A stretch of DNA of 64,000 nucleotides from Trichodesmium sp002260545 (GTDB lineage: Bacteria; Cyanobacteriota; Cyanobacteriia; Cyanobacteriales; Microcoleaceae), in NCBI RefSeq assembly GCF_050016015.1, contig NZ_JBNHEQ010000022.1, positions 1-64,000 on the forward strand. Direction: 5' to 3'. Positions within the stretch are counted from its first letter, which is position 1. Every line of letters starts with the position of its first letter. The notes beneath the pieces were generated by a model. That model was given only the letters and a program-made list of their open reading frames with translations, was not told where the DNA came from and did not search any database. Below are positions 45,952 through 54,402 of this stretch, piece by piece. The position numbers and the translations under genes are program-made.

Positions 45952-47961
45952 CTATTTCCATTCATTCCAAGTATTATTAAAAATAGAAGTTTCAGGAAAA
46001 GCTGTGGGATTGCCATTTTCCTGCAAACGACTCTGTAATATTTCTAATTCCCATTCTTTAGAAGGCATATCATCAATTAATTCATAAGGAAAAATACCCC
46101 TTTTTAAAGCAAAATCAATTGTTGTACCAGCAGCAGCTCCAGCAGACCATTCAAAAGAATGAACTCGATAAGCAGCAGCAGCAATATAACTTGTCGCAAT
46201 ACTCTTTCCAGCTACTAATAAATTATCAATTTTTTGAGGGATCATTGCTCGTAAAGGAATTTGAAAAGGATAGGCAGAACCCTGACCTCGCCTAATACCT
46301 GCTCGTTCAGTATTGCCTGGTGCTTCTGCCGGACTTTTTGTCATGCAAGGATGAAAATCTATAGCATAATGACCAATTCCCACACTATCAGGAAAAATCG
46401 TTGCCCTTGCTCGTTGAGGCATTTCTTTCATTGAATTAATTTGTGCATCTGGAGGTACAAAAGCAGCTACACTTCCCCACAAATAATGCAACATATCTGG
46501 GGGTAAATTTTGGAGATAAAAATTATCCCGAAAATTCTTTTTAGCAATATCAACTTCTCCTACTGTAAAACCTCTTGGGTGAGTTTTCCCGACACGACCA
46601 ATAATGCGTCGCCCCTCTCGCATATAAGGATATTTTGACAACCCGTGAGCTGTTCCCATTGGCGCATCAAACCCAGTCAATAAAAGATGATTTGGATATT
46701 TTTTCTTCACTCCTTCTCCTAACTGAGAGTCAGTGGTACCCTCAACTAACCAATGAAAATAACCGAGAGCATTTTCCTCACCTCGACGGAGAGTTTCGGC
46801 ACGCAAACCACCCATCCAACCCCCCGGTTGCAGTTGACCTGTAGCTTGTAGTTGTCCTCGACTATAAATCAAGTTATCATCGCGGTTTCCAGGGCGGTAG
46901 TCATTACCCCAAGTCCAGTTTTGCATGGAAATATCACCGGGAAAGATAGTTCGTTCTCTGTAGTTAGCTGGTTGGGGTGCGTCTGGTTGCATTGACCAAA
47001 TTTGCCGATAAGTGAAAACTAAGTTGAAATTAGCTAGTCTTGATAATTCATAACTATAATAGGGAGCGTACTTAGAATAAAATGGCGGTTCCACATGAAT
47101 TTGAGGTGTTTCGGTCGCCTGCATCGCGAAGGTGTAGGTAAAACCTTGGGTACAGTAGGAGTCTCTCCTGTCAACAGGGGATGAGGGGTCAACATAAGTT
47201 TGGGGATCGATACCAAGACGGTAGGGAACATCTGCTAGGGCAATAATTTCTCCTGTTTCTGTTGCTTCCACAACATACCAGTCTGCACCACCTGTTTTTT
47301 CTGGGGATGGTTGGGGTACAAACTGAATTATGGTTTTGTCAAATCTTGCTGAGTTTTGGTAGCGGTAAGCATCTTCGATAATTTGAGATAGGGGTTCGGT
47401 GTTTATAGGTGGGGTGTTTGCTGCTGGTTGATGTTGGATGGCGATCGCTCTATTAATTTGATTATTAGAAATATCTAACTCTTTGACAATAGTATTGGGA
47501 AACCATTTTAATGTGCCGCCCCCTTTTTTGGCAGCATCCTCTAACATCTCAAATAGAATACCGTGACCATCGTAAGGCATAAAACAGGAGACACTTACCC
47601 AACAAGTGCCGGGATTTAATCTACCGTATTTTTCCTCAATGCGTTCCCGTAATTCTAGATAACCACGGGGGTAAAATAGGAGACTGCGTTGGGTGCCACG
47701 TTCGTCGAGAGCGGAAGTACCTTGGGAGGAAATTTGACCACCTACCCAGTCGGTGATTTCGGTTATGCAAACGGTGCGTCCTACTAATAGTGATTCGTAG
47801 GCAGTTGCCGCTCCTGATAACCCGCCACCGATGACTAAAATTTCGCAAGTTTCTTCTTTGTCTGGAGTGCGCGGTGGTGCTGCTAAGGTGGGGGCGATAG
47901 TAGGAGTTAGGGAAAATAAGCTGAGAATTAGACTAATTATTGATTTGGTTTTTTTGAGCAT
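45952..47961 (-). CDS. Exported FAD-dependent oxidoreductase
   Basis: 669 residues. The N-terminal signal peptide (IISLILSLFSLTPTIAPTLAAP, cleavage near residue 28) is followed by a dinucleotide-binding loop ILVIGGGLSGAATAYESLLVGRTVCITE (about residues 42-69). WVGGQISSQGTSALDERG is typical of the FAD-dependent oxidoreductase family (FAD_oxidored, PF12831), and the second FAD-contact region near the C-terminus is KIDNLLVAGKSIATSYIAAAAYRVHSFEWSAGAAAG. The substrate is unknown. The presence of a signal peptide is notable because most flavoproteins of this family act in the cytoplasm; export of a flavin enzyme normally needs folding outside or covalent/late FAD loading. The gene is alone, followed by a spacer. 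Confidence 0.85.
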   Translation of the reverse strand: MLKKTKSIISLILSLFSLTPTIAPTLAAPPRTPDKEETCEILVIGGGLSGAATAYESLLVGRTVCITEITDWVGGQISSQGTSALDERGTQRSLLFYPRGYLELRERIEEKYGRLNPGTCWVSVSCFMPYDGHGILFEMLEDAAKKGGGTLKWFPNTIVKELDISNNQINRAIAIQHQPAANTPPINTEPLSQIIEDAYRYQNSARFDKTIIQFVPQPSPEKTGGADWYVVEATETGEIIALADVPYRLGIDPQTYVDPSSPVDRRDSYCTQGFTYTFAMQATETPQIHVEPPFYSKYAPYYSYELSRLANFNLVFTYRQIWSMQPDAPQPANYRERTIFPGDISMQNWTWGNDYRPGNRDDNLIYSRGQLQATGQLQPGGWMGGLRAETLRRGEENALGYFHWLVEGTTDSQLGEGVKKKYPNHLLLTGFDAPMGTAHGLSKYPYMREGRRIIGRVGKTHPRGFTVGEVDIAKKNFRDNFYLQNLPPDMLHYLWGSVAAFVPPDAQINSMKEMPQRARATIFPDSVGIGHYAIDFHPCMTKSPAEAPGNTERAGIRRGQGSAYPFQIPLRAMIPQKIDNLLVAGKSIATSYIAAAAYRVHSFEWSAGAAAGTTIDFALKRGIFPYELIDDMPSKEWELEILQSRLQENGNPTAFPETSIFNNTWNEWK

Positions 47962-48129
47962 AATTTAGGTGAAAAATTAAGGGTTAAAAGTTAAAATTAT
48001 AAATTAATTTGAATAGATTTGATGGAGAATAAAGTGAAAATTAAGTATACCAGGAATTACACAAATTCACCTTGAAAACCCCATCTGTAGGGGCGAATGG
48101 CATTCGCCCTTGTTCAATATTATTCTTAG

Positions 48130-49521
48130 TCAGTCGTTTGAGAAAAGTTTTGTTTTGTCTAGCTTGTGTTTATATGTATCTATTCCATAAGGATAATCAA
48201 AGAGTTTCAGTAAGCATTTTAATAAGTAGTTATGAGCAACAACAAAAACTTCCTCCATCATACTTTCTGTTAGTTTAATTTTGTTTTCTTTCTTATTTAT
48301 TTTGGGATGAATCAGTAAATTTCTCACCTGCATAATTATGCTAATACTACCCAGTTCATCAGTTCCCCAATTATATGCCTTAGCTAGTTTAATAATTTCC
48401 CAATTATCATTAACTGGAATAAGAGAAATATTAAGAGTTTTAAGTAACAGTCTAATTTTGTCGTCAGAGGATAATTTTTGAAATCCAACAGAGCTAATAT
48501 AGTTGTTACTGTTTAAATGTGTCCATGCTATTTTTTCTAAAGCAGAATGTACTAAAATAATAGAACTATTATATCCATTTGTATGCTTATAGCCTTCTAT
48601 ATACCACTGAATAGAATTTTGAATTACTTCTTGCCATGTTTCATCTTGCCACTTCTTCATAAATCCAGGGAAAGCATCAACAACTTCTGCACACTCATCC
48701 CAACCCCAGGAATAATAAGGAGATTGCCAGGAATCAGCTTTAATAGTTGGAGTACGCCATTCTTCTAATACCTGATTTCCCTCTGCATCAAAGCCTAAAA
48801 TGTAAAGAGGTGCTATCCAAATTCCTCTAAGAAAAGAAATGTAATAAATAAAGGCATTAATAACTTCATAGCTTTCCCTTAAATCAAAATTTTTACTATC
48901 TAAACGTTTAATTTTGCAGATATGAGAAATCCCATATCCTCCTTCAGCTTCCAATCTTTTTTCAAAATCAAAAGGATCATCTAATCTTGCTAAAACAATA
49001 TGCCAACCACCATACTCAAAGATAACTTGAGCGCCAAAACTGTCTGGCAACCAGAACTCTCGTTCTATTTCTGTTTCATTTCCTTCGTCATCATATTCAA
49101 AATTATCGTTAGAAAAATTGACAAATAAAAAATTAGCTATCTGAAAAGTAACTGATGATAAATTATCTGTTCTCCCTTGTATCAAAGGCTCCTTTAAATA
49201 GCCAAAACGTTCTCTTTTCCCAGTTCCATCAGCTAATCCTTTTGTTATTACAACTTTCATTCTAGGAACTAAATTTATCTCAGCTAATTTCAGCTCTGTA
49301 TTATCTAAATTTAATTCTATATCATCACTGAGACCTTCACCATAATATACAAATTTCACACTAACAAATGGAAAAGGATACCAAGAAATCTGAATCAAAG
49401 CTTCACCTCGAATGGTATTTTCTCCATCAATTAATTCAGCAGAACCATCATATAGTGATATTGCTTGACTGGGAAATTCCTGTTCTAATAATTTAGGCTG
49501 AGGTTGCCTAGTAAACGTCAT
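48130..49521 (-). CDS. Uncharacterised protein with HEPN-like C-terminal region
   Basis: 463 residues, no signal peptide or membrane helix. The N-terminal ~230 residues are mixed beta-rich (YDGSAELIDGENTIRGEALIQISWYPFPFVSVKF). The C-terminal ~150 residues are helical and contain NSSIILVHSALEKIAWTHL and, near residue 398, VRNLLIHPK. The last includes R-x4-H, the catalytic motif of HEPN-type ribonucleases, in the expected place after a helix. Two-part proteins with a variable N-terminus and HEPN C-terminus include anti-phage ApeA-like proteins, but I cannot assign this one to any family. It has no obvious partner gene, and its own small locus is flanked by an oxidoreductase and a membrane protein. 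Confidence 0.6.
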   Translation of the reverse strand: MTFTRQPQPKLLEQEFPSQAISLYDGSAELIDGENTIRGEALIQISWYPFPFVSVKFVYYGEGLSDDIELNLDNTELKLAEINLVPRMKVVITKGLADGTGKRERFGYLKEPLIQGRTDNLSSVTFQIANFLFVNFSNDNFEYDDEGNETEIEREFWLPDSFGAQVIFEYGGWHIVLARLDDPFDFEKRLEAEGGYGISHICKIKRLDSKNFDLRESYEVINAFIYYISFLRGIWIAPLYILGFDAEGNQVLEEWRTPTIKADSWQSPYYSWGWDECAEVVDAFPGFMKKWQDETWQEVIQNSIQWYIEGYKHTNGYNSSIILVHSALEKIAWTHLNSNNYISSVGFQKLSSDDKIRLLLKTLNISLIPVNDNWEIIKLAKAYNWGTDELGSISIIMQVRNLLIHPKINKKENKIKLTESMMEEVFVVAHNYLLKCLLKLFDYPYGIDTYKHKLDKTKLFSND

Positions 49522-49648
49522 AAATAATTAACTCTCAACTACCTCCTATAATTATAATATATTTGTCTTATTCAACAACAGAATACAATTTTTAAGTTAA
49601 ACTATAATTTTAATACTATCATAAATAGAAACAATTAGGAACTAAAAT

Positions 49649-50230
49649 ATGACTAATCAGTCTGTCTTACCTAAAGAGAAAAAAAGTCAGAAACCAGGAA
49701 TTAGACTAACAGGAAACCAAAAAAGTTGGCTCATATCTGCTCATGTTATTTCTGGAGCAATTTGGTTTGGCACTGTCCTTTCTATGCTAATTATGGTCAT
49801 CAATAATTTTAACAGAAATAACGGTGATGAACTTTACGCAATTAATTCAATTGTCAAATTATTAGATGACTGGGTAGTTATTCCTGCTGCTAATATAACT
49901 TTACTGACTGGAGCCTTACTTTGCTGGTTAACAATTTGGGGATTTTTTAAATTTTATTGGGTAATTACTAAGTGGATTCTTACCAGTATATTAATTACTT
50001 CTGGAACATTTTGGTTAGGACCTTGGACTAATGCAATGACAGCTATTTCTGATACGGAAAGATTACAAGCTTTGAGTAATCCTCTATTTATGTTTGATGC
50101 TAAAGCTATAGTTATTGGTGCATCAATTCAAATTGTGAGTCTGATTTTTATCTTTATTATTTCCTTTTTGAAACCTTGGGGAAGAAGAGATATTAAAGCT
50201 CAAAATAATACCAAGGTTTCAACTACATAA
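49649..50230 (+). CDS. DUF2269-like integral membrane protein
   Basis: 193 residues with four hydrophobic helices (about 28-50, 73-93, 101-121 and 148-171) and a polar N-terminus. The segment SWLISAHVISGAIWFGTVLSMLIMVI with a conserved His, and ALLCWLTIWGFFKFYWVITKWILTS, resemble DUF2269-type predicted membrane proteins, whose function is unknown; a haem or metal link through the His has been suggested by their similarity to CopD-like proteins, but this is inference. It is convergent with the ATP-grasp gene. The inverted repeat at 50265-50327 separates them. Confidence 0.65.
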   Translation: MTNQSVLPKEKKSQKPGIRLTGNQKSWLISAHVISGAIWFGTVLSMLIMVINNFNRNNGDELYAINSIVKLLDDWVVIPAANITLLTGALLCWLTIWGFFKFYWVITKWILTSILITSGTFWLGPWTNAMTAISDTERLQALSNPLFMFDAKAIVIGASIQIVSLIFIFIISFLKPWGRRDIKAQNNTKVSTT

Positions 50231-50264
50231 ATTAAATCAAATCCGCTTCCTTTGGAGTGTTATA

Positions 50265-50327
50265 AGAAACCGGGTTTATCAAAGGTAGATGTTAGATAGT
50301 AGGGCATTTAATAAAAACCCGGTTTCT
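50265..50327. repeat. AGAAACCGGGTTT inverted repeat between convergent genes
   Basis: AGAAACCGGGTTT at 50265 and its complement AAACCCGGTTTCT ending 50327 form a 13-bp stem around a 37-base loop. It is palindromic and sits between convergent genes, so it might act as a two-way transcription stop; no T-run of note follows. Confidence 0.55.
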
Positions 50328-50361
50328 ATATTTGTTTATACCGATACTACCAGATTTGATA

Positions 50362-51963
50362 TTAAATCTTACTATTCCAAGAAATCGAATTAGTTGGGGG
50401 TAATCCCCAGCTATTATTATCCCCTGTTGTTTCATTATCCAAAGCATCAATAACTTTTTGATAAATTTCCTCTGCTTGTTCAGGAGAATTACCAATACTT
50501 GTTAAACCTAATTTGCCAAATTGTGATAAACAACCCATCATGTGAAATAACGTTCCTGTCTCAGTACCACTATCAAAATGTAATCTATTTAAAGCAATAA
50601 TATCCATTAAATCATTAGGCAATAAACCTCGATAACGACTTTTTTGTAAATTATCCGTAGCTTTGTAAAATTTTGGTCGCCCATGCTGACTATAAAATAA
50701 ACCAGTATCATAATCATAACTTCCATTTGTTAATAACTTTAATGTCATAAATGGATGAGTCGTACCACCTCGGCGCAAATTAATTTCAATCGCAAATAAA
50801 TCCCATTTTTGGGATTCATTTGTACCCTTATTTACAGCAACAAAATCTACTCCAAATTTATCTAAAGCACCTTTTTCAGCTAAACTTTTTCCTACTTTTG
50901 TACCTAACTCTTGTAAATTTAATCGGTAAGTTTCATCAGCAGGAAAACGACAACCCAGAAAAATTTGCCCATCAGGTCCCCCCAAAATTTGGTCATGGGT
51001 GGAGGTGATTTCAATTTCACCTTTGGGGGTAATTCGACATTGCACACTAGGCGATCGCTTCACCTCTCCTTCTATAAAAGCTTCTGCAATTGCTCCTAAC
51101 TCAAAAATGCGCTTACTAAAATTTTCCCAAGTTTCATCAACAGACTGAAACCGCAGTGTAGCAAAACTATTAACTATAGCTTTCACCCTATCACTTTTCT
51201 CTACTTTTTGTAGTGGTTGCAAATCTAATAGTGCATTACCTTCGCCCGAAAAACCCTCATTCAATTTAATCACTATTCGTTGGAGATGAGGTTGCCTTTC
51301 CCACAACTGCGCTGTTACTAATGCTAAATCATCAATATTCCAAACTAACTCACTACCATCAGGATGAGGAATATTACATTCAGCAAATATATGTCTACTG
51401 CCACTTTTCGTACCCCAATAACTCAAATCTGGGTCCGATCCTAACAGAGGGATACCCAACTGCAAAGATAACTCTCGTTCGAGTGGGGTACAGTTATAAC
51501 AAACCATGTAGGATTTTTCCCGACGCAACGCTTGTCGAATCCGCTGAATAAGACGGGGACGTTCCAAAATTTTCTCAGTTAGAGGTCTCGCAGAAGCATC
51601 ATAAGTGGCAAATAGGAGCAGGCGATCGCGAGCGTGGGAAAAGGGAATTCCTGGTAACAGTTGTAAATAATAGTCAATAATACTAGGATGTAGGGGGTCA
51701 GAAGTAACATAAATTAATCGGGTGCGGGGGTTGCGCAAGCGTATTAAGGAAAACAGATGTCGTTCCTCATAGTTGTGAACACCCTGTACTTTTTCCAACT
51801 CCCGTTGATCTAAGGTAACAGAAGGGATAACCAAAATATCCGAGTCACCCTGATCGGATACATCTATATTTTGCCAGCGATCGCGCAAATTAGTTTGTAG
51901 TTCCCTAAATAGTAAGGATTTTTCTGTATTAGTAGTATCTAATTTTGTCATAGTTTTTATCAA
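50362..51963 (-). CDS. Peptide ligase PGM1-related protein (ATP-grasp)
   Basis: 533 residues. The C-terminal two-thirds carry an ATP-grasp fold: KSGSRHIFAECNIPHPDGSE, IVIKLNEGFSGEGNALLDL, AEAFIEGEVKRSPSVQCRITPKGEIEITSTHDQILGG and the metal-binding FAIEINLRRGGTTHPFMTLKLLTNGSYDYDTGLF. The family comprises homologues of PGM1, an ATP-dependent amide ligase that joins carboxylates to amino groups of peptides in pheganomycin synthesis. In cyanobacteria most members are uncharacterised. The N-terminal ~150 residues (IRLRNPRTRLIYVTSDPLHPSIIDYYLQLLPG) are typical of the family. No substrate or biosynthetic neighbours are visible. A second ATG four codons in is an alternative start. Confidence 0.85.
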   Translation of the reverse strand: MIKTMTKLDTTNTEKSLLFRELQTNLRDRWQNIDVSDQGDSDILVIPSVTLDQRELEKVQGVHNYEERHLFSLIRLRNPRTRLIYVTSDPLHPSIIDYYLQLLPGIPFSHARDRLLLFATYDASARPLTEKILERPRLIQRIRQALRREKSYMVCYNCTPLERELSLQLGIPLLGSDPDLSYWGTKSGSRHIFAECNIPHPDGSELVWNIDDLALVTAQLWERQPHLQRIVIKLNEGFSGEGNALLDLQPLQKVEKSDRVKAIVNSFATLRFQSVDETWENFSKRIFELGAIAEAFIEGEVKRSPSVQCRITPKGEIEITSTHDQILGGPDGQIFLGCRFPADETYRLNLQELGTKVGKSLAEKGALDKFGVDFVAVNKGTNESQKWDLFAIEINLRRGGTTHPFMTLKLLTNGSYDYDTGLFYSQHGRPKFYKATDNLQKSRYRGLLPNDLMDIIALNRLHFDSGTETGTLFHMMGCLSQFGKLGLTSIGNSPEQAEEIYQKVIDALDNETTGDNNSWGLPPTNSISWNSKI

Positions 51964-52431
51964 TTATTCTTGAGTTTTATCGAACCAATTTGACATTTAT
52001 ATAATCAGAATTAATAAGTATAAGTAGGGCTTGCTGATTAAATATCAAAGCATTTACAGATAAAGGTTTTAGCCTTTTTAGGTCTGGAAAAAGTACCAGC
52101 TTTTTGGTTGATAAGGCAGAAATTGTGAGCATTTTGGATAGATTATGGCAGAAAAATCACTCTTACTATTCTTCCTCCTGCCTTCTCTATAATTCCCACT
52201 TCTCCTGACTCCGTACGGACGTTGCACCGGCAAAAATGCGTTTTCCGTTCCGGAATGTTGCGCAGCAAAACGTCCCTACCTCCTGACTCCTACACTTACC
52301 CATAAGACTTTTTCAGCAAGCCCTAAGTAAGTATCAGGAGTAAACAGAAAATAAACCCTCAAATACTCCTGATTCCTATAAAATAATACTTTTATTCAGT
52401 AATACCGAAATTATTAGTTTAGAATTTTGAC
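51964..52431. other. Spacer holding MITE-1 copy 4
   Basis: Outside the MITE (52029-52323) there are only ~65 and ~108 A/T-rich bases. These should contain the promoter of the ATP-grasp gene and the 3' end of the small zinc-ribbon gene; neither a terminator nor a promoter was singled out. Confidence 0.4.
52029..52323. mobile_element. MITE-1 copy 4 (295 bp) with nested palindromic insert
   Basis: Ends GGGCTTGCTGATTAAAT and GACTTTTTCAGCAAGCCC, flanked by a perfect 6-bp duplication TAAGTA (52023-52028 and 52324-52329). Same orientation as copy 1. The insert CGTACGGACGTTGCACCGGC ... CAAAACGTCCCTAC (about 52206-52278) carries the AGCATTCCGGAACGG-type module in inverse orientation. Confidence 0.78.
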
Positions 52432-52719
52432 TTAAATGTCTATATCTAAATCTAAATCACCCATATCATCATCTTGCTCACTACTAGCATACTTAGAAGG
52501 TGGGCGATCGCTACTCCAAGCCCACCAACTGGTATTACAATGACAATGATAAAATTCTTGCCATTTGCGACGACTATTTTCTGTATATACAGGCGATCGT
52601 CGATTAATCCATACTGCCTTTGCTTCCATTGTACTTGCCCCACATTTGGGACAGAAGAAATCAAAGCTATGAATTGCCGATTCAGTCCATTGGGGAGGAG
52701 TTAGATTAAAAGCTTCCAT
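52432..52719 (-). CDS. Small zinc-ribbon protein
   Basis: 95 residues with CPKC (23-26) and CHC (59-61) separated by about 32 residues, a layout that can bind one zinc ion. The segment FFCPKCGASTMEAKAVWINRRSPVY and EFYHCHCNTSWWAW are conserved-looking, and the tail is a strongly acidic run (DDDMGDLDLDIDI). I do not know a function; small cyanobacterial proteins of this kind are usually listed as hypothetical. No signal peptide is present. Confidence 0.65.
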   Translation of the reverse strand: MEAFNLTPPQWTESAIHSFDFFCPKCGASTMEAKAVWINRRSPVYTENSRRKWQEFYHCHCNTSWWAWSSDRPPSKYASSEQDDDMGDLDLDIDI

Positions 52720-53182
52720 TGTTTACTCTCTTATCATATAATTTTACTTCTGTCAAGATTTTAACTCAAAACTAGAGGAAAAATTTACCTACTATATGAG
52801 AATTTTAGCTTGAATTTAGCTAATCTAAAAGCTAGAGGAATAAATTGAACTCAGAAGTCAGAAGTTAGATAAGGGAAAGTTGTTAAATTGGCAGCGTACA
52901 GAGGTTAAATTGTTATTGTTACTAAATTTGAGAAGCGGAAGAATATTCTAAACACTTTGGTAACTGCTATAGTTAGAATCTGTTGTACTTTTGTTTTAAG
53001 CAAATTTATTATCAAACTTTATATATAGCAATCAGTTGTAATTTGTGAGAATTTGTAATATTTTATCTAACGGGGTTTGGTCTCCAAATCCCATCTTAGC
53101 GAGGGTTTGGAGACCAAACCCCTACAGTTTTTTCTCACATCTCATTCCTGATTGCTATAATACTTTGGGAGGAGTTAAAAAT
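52720..53182. repeat. Spacer with a GGGGTTTGG palindrome
   Basis: About 350 A/T-rich bases are followed by a palindrome at 53070-53126: GGGGTTTGGTCTCCAAATCC facing GGTTTGGAGACCAAACCCCT. The same palindrome occurs at 45804-45853. A TATAGCAATCAG...ATTGCTATAAT pair brackets it. No gene was seen. Confidence 0.5.
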
Positions 53183-53794
53183 ATGGGTTCTGAACTTTCT
53201 GAAACTAGCCGTTTATTAGATATTATGCCCGCTTCTGGGCGAATGATGACAAAAATAGTAGGAAAACCAGAACAACCTACAATTATTAAAACAACCTTTC
53301 CTGTACCATGGAAAAACGATCGGACGATCTATCTAAATTTTGATTTATGGATGAATTTACCCAAAGAACAACGAGATTTAATTATGTTAAGAACTGTAAG
53401 TTGGTTATGTGAAATTCAATGGTTTAAACCAAATATAAATCAAGTTATTTTGGGAGTTGGGTTAGTAGGAATAATGTCCCAATTAGCAGAAACTGATGCA
53501 CTTGGAATTTTAGTTGCTAGTGGTTTAAGTGTAGTTGGTTTGACAAGAATTTGGCAGAGTAATCATAGTACAGAAACAGAATTAGCAGCAGATGAAATGG
53601 CAATTAGAATATCAACTAGAAGGGGTTATGAAGCACCAGAAGCAGCTAATCATTTATTACAAGGAATTGAAAATGTAGCCAAAATTGAAGGGCGGAATAA
53701 TTTTAATTTTACAGAGTTAATTAGGTCTCAAAATTTAAAAGCGATCGCTGGTTTATCTCCAGTGGGAGTACCAGAAAAAGTGAGGAAAGAATAA
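53183..53794 (+). CDS. DUF3318-like cyanobacterial protein
   Basis: 203 residues from the ATG at 53183, preceded by GGGAGGAGTTAAA. A longer frame starting at 53045 would run through the palindromic repeat and is rejected. The body reads SRLLDIMPASGRMMTKIV, KTTFPVPWKNDRTIYLNFDLWMNLPKEQRDLIMLRTVSWL, then two hydrophobic stretches and ETELAADEMAIRISTRRGYEAPEAANHLLQGIE. This resembles DUF3318 proteins, which look like remnants of M48-type metalloproteases with an E-x3-AD element but without a clear HEXXH. The role is unknown. It is alone between repeat-rich spacers. Confidence 0.75.
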   Translation: MGSELSETSRLLDIMPASGRMMTKIVGKPEQPTIIKTTFPVPWKNDRTIYLNFDLWMNLPKEQRDLIMLRTVSWLCEIQWFKPNINQVILGVGLVGIMSQLAETDALGILVASGLSVVGLTRIWQSNHSTETELAADEMAIRISTRRGYEAPEAANHLLQGIENVAKIEGRNNFNFTELIRSQNLKAIAGLSPVGVPEKVRKE

Positions 53795-54402
53795 TCGTAG
53801 TTGGAGCATCTTGCTCCCTTTACAGCATTTTTCATTTGGGTAAACCACAGTAGGGACGTTGCACCGGCAAAAATGCGTTTTCCGTTCCGGAATGCTCCTA
53901 ATTACGCGAATCGCCCCTACAGTCGTCTACCCATTAAAAAAACACTGCAATTATTTAAAAAGACATTTTCTGCAGATGAGTTCAGATCACAACTAAAACC
54001 CTGTAGGGGCGTTAACGTTTGCGGAGCATTCCGATAGGAAAGTTGTGCGTAGCTAATGGCCATTCGCCCCTACTTTGATGAAAACTGCTATAAACTTTCT
54101 TACTTTAACCTTTTGTATATAATTTGTCATTGCGACGATAGGAAGCAATCTCACCTAAGCTATGAGATTGCTATCCGTTCCGGAATGCTCCGCAAACCTT
54201 TCACTTCATTCCAGTCGCAATGACCTACAATAACTGGTGGTGGTGCATTGTTAATGATCGTGTATTGTCCGACAATGTTTGTTATGAAACACGGCAGTGG
54301 GAGCATCTTGCTCCAGTGCCAGGTATTCCTTTTTGCTGCATACTATTACTATGTATGACTACCCAATAACTAATTATTGAGATTTGATATTACCAAATAA
54401 AC
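53795..54402. repeat. Spacer with element D pair, CATTGCGA repeat and GGAGCATCTT block
   Basis: Two element D-like palindromes (about 53822-53930 and 53995-54094) carry AATGCGTTTTCCGTTCCGG and GCGGAGCATTCCGATAGG inserts respectively; the second merges with GGCCATTCGCCCCTAC. A CATTGCGACGATAGGAAGCA ... CAGTCGCAATGACC inverted repeat lies at 54127-54222. At 54236-54365 a block shares GGTGGTGCATTG and CAGTGGGAGCATCTT with 21.77 kb. No gene was seen. Confidence 0.6.

Noticed and set aside
50265..50327. Rho-independent terminator between convergent genes
   Set aside because: The 13-bp stem has a 37-base loop and no strong T-run on either strand, so it is listed only as a repeat.
53045..53182. N-terminal extension of the DUF3318-like gene
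   Set aside because: The upstream codons lie in a palindromic repeat, whereas GGGAGGAG before the ATG at 53183 marks the real start.
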